Positions 5,608-6,248 of a DNA stretch of 6,248 bases are shown in pieces. Position 1 is the first letter of the stretch. The number at the start of each line of letters is the position of its first letter. The notes beneath the pieces were generated by a model, which saw only the letters and a program-made list of their open reading frames with translations, made no database searches and had not been told where the DNA came from. The DNA comes from Acidobacteriota bacterium (GTDB lineage Bacteria > Acidobacteriota > Blastocatellia > Pyrinomonadales > Pyrinomonadaceae), in the NCBI GenBank assembly GCA_020853255.1, contig JADYZI010000018.1, positions 1-6,248 of the forward strand. Reading direction: 5' to 3'. The translations under genes and the position numbers were made by a program.

Positions 5608-6248
5608 CTACTTTCTGTACACAGTAATGATTCCGGCATTTGGAATTGAAGTCGATAGTGTTTGTGTACCGGAAATCGTTACGTCAGGTAAATCGATGTT
5701 GTATTGACTGACTGTGGTGTATTTGATCCCGTACGTACCAACCGGAAGACCAACCACCGTGAAAGACCCGTCGTCCGCAGTTTTCACCACGACAACATAT
5801 TTCCCGTTGGTGTTTATGAAAGCGAGAGGTTCAAGCATTGGATTATTAGAAGAAGCTTCGATCCGTTGCGCCCCCATGCGAATGAATTGGAAGTATTGGC
5901 GTAGGAGTTTCGTCCGACTGCCTATTATGATAATGGGATTAGAGTTGTTTGAATCGTCCACCTTATAGTACGAGCCGCCGACATCCGGTCCCCACGAGGA
6001 CAAACCCGCCAGGCAGAACTGCTGCCAGGACGACACGCGGCCCTGCTTGATGTCCTGGTGCAAAGTGTTATAGTCCGCACCTATCCATTCCAGCATCGCC
6101 GATTGCTTGTTGTATTGCACAGCCCGATTCGCGATGCTCTGAAGTATCGCGTTCGTACCGCCGGCATATCGGTGGTAGGAGAACTCGCCTACGTATCCCA
6201 TCGCTCCAGAGGTCTGCGCGATCTGGTCAATATAGGTCGGGGCGTTTG
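5608..6248 (-). CDS. GH30-like glycoside hydrolase, C-terminal part (5' end outside window)
   Basis: Read on the minus strand, the frame is open from the right edge and ends at TAG (5610-5608). ATG at 6201 is internal: the upstream codons (NAPTYIDQIAQTSGAM) run on sensibly, so about 213 C-terminal residues are visible. GEFSYHRYAGG resembles the end of a late barrel strand in clan GH-A enzymes. The segment AMLEWIGADYN places a Glu (bases 6090-6088) where the nucleophile of the (beta/alpha)8 barrel is expected. Next, SRTKLLRQYFQFIRMGAQRI resembles the GH30 segment in which the last barrel helix leads into the side beta-domain. The final ~80 residues form beta strands (VVVVKTADDGSFTVVGLPVG and onward) ending in IITVYRK. 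It probably hydrolyses a polysaccharide outside the cell or in the periplasm; the signal peptide would be outside the window. It converges on the sulfatase-fold gene with ten bases between stops, so it is a separate transcription unit. The exact GH family is uncertain. Confidence 0.75.
   Translation of the reverse strand, partial: NAPTYIDQIAQTSGAMGYVGEFSYHRYAGGTNAILQSIANRAVQYNKQSAMLEWIGADYNTLHQDIKQGRVSSWQQFCLAGLSSWGPDVGGSYYKVDDSNNSNPIIIIGSRTKLLRQYFQFIRMGAQRIEASSNNPMLEPLAFINTNGKYVVVVKTADDGSFTVVGLPVGTYGIKYTTVSQYNIDLPDVTISGTQTLSTSIPNAGIITVYRK

Noticed and set aside
5704..5968. Plus-strand open frames of 66 and 84 codons opposite the glycosidase gene
   Set aside because: They are antisense shadows; the minus-strand frame has convincing glycosidase motifs and reaches the window edge.

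Overview
The window looks like part of a bacterial cell-envelope or extracellular-polysaccharide locus. It holds five clear protein-coding genes. Four run left to right (2-5597). A fifth, partial, gene on the minus strand converges on them (5608-6248). No RNA gene, CRISPR array, insertion sequence or phage gene is visible. Base composition looks close to balanced by eye. There is a textbook AGGAGG ribosome-binding site and heavy use of 4-base start/stop overlaps. The gene types (family 2 and family 39 glycosyltransferases, a sulfatase-fold membrane enzyme, a GH30-like glycosidase) suggest a Gram-negative, polysaccharide-rich soil or freshwater bacterium. Acidobacteriota is my tentative guess, from general resemblance only; no marker gene here can settle it.

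Left block (2-2181): the C-terminal part of a family 2 glycosyltransferase ending in membrane helices, then a complete GT39/ArnT-like polytopic glycosyltransferase. The two overlap by four bases. Family 2 enzymes of this general type can make polyprenyl-phosphate sugars, and GT39 enzymes use such lipid-linked sugars on the outer face of the membrane. A donor-maker/donor-user pair is therefore a reasonable inference.

Gap (2182-2350): it holds a strong imperfect stem-loop with no U-tract, a doubtful 50-codon frame that continues the GT39 frame past its stop, and a consensus Shine-Dalgarno sequence for the next gene.

Right block (2351-5597): three genes joined by ATGA overlaps. They encode a 66-residue single-helix membrane protein with a DPGSG motif, a 476-residue methyltransferase whose N-terminal half carries a kinase-like catalytic-loop signature, and a 540-residue membrane-anchored alkaline-phosphatase/sulfatase-superfamily enzyme with a threonine at the expected nucleophile position. 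This trio is the most interesting part. It looks like a conserved but functionally unassigned module that may add a methyl group and a phospho-substituent (or similar head group) to an envelope glycan or lipid.

Right edge (5608-6248, minus): the C-terminal part of a GH30-like glycoside hydrolase with a terminal beta domain. Its stop lies ten bases from the stop of the sulfatase-fold gene, so it is transcribed separately.
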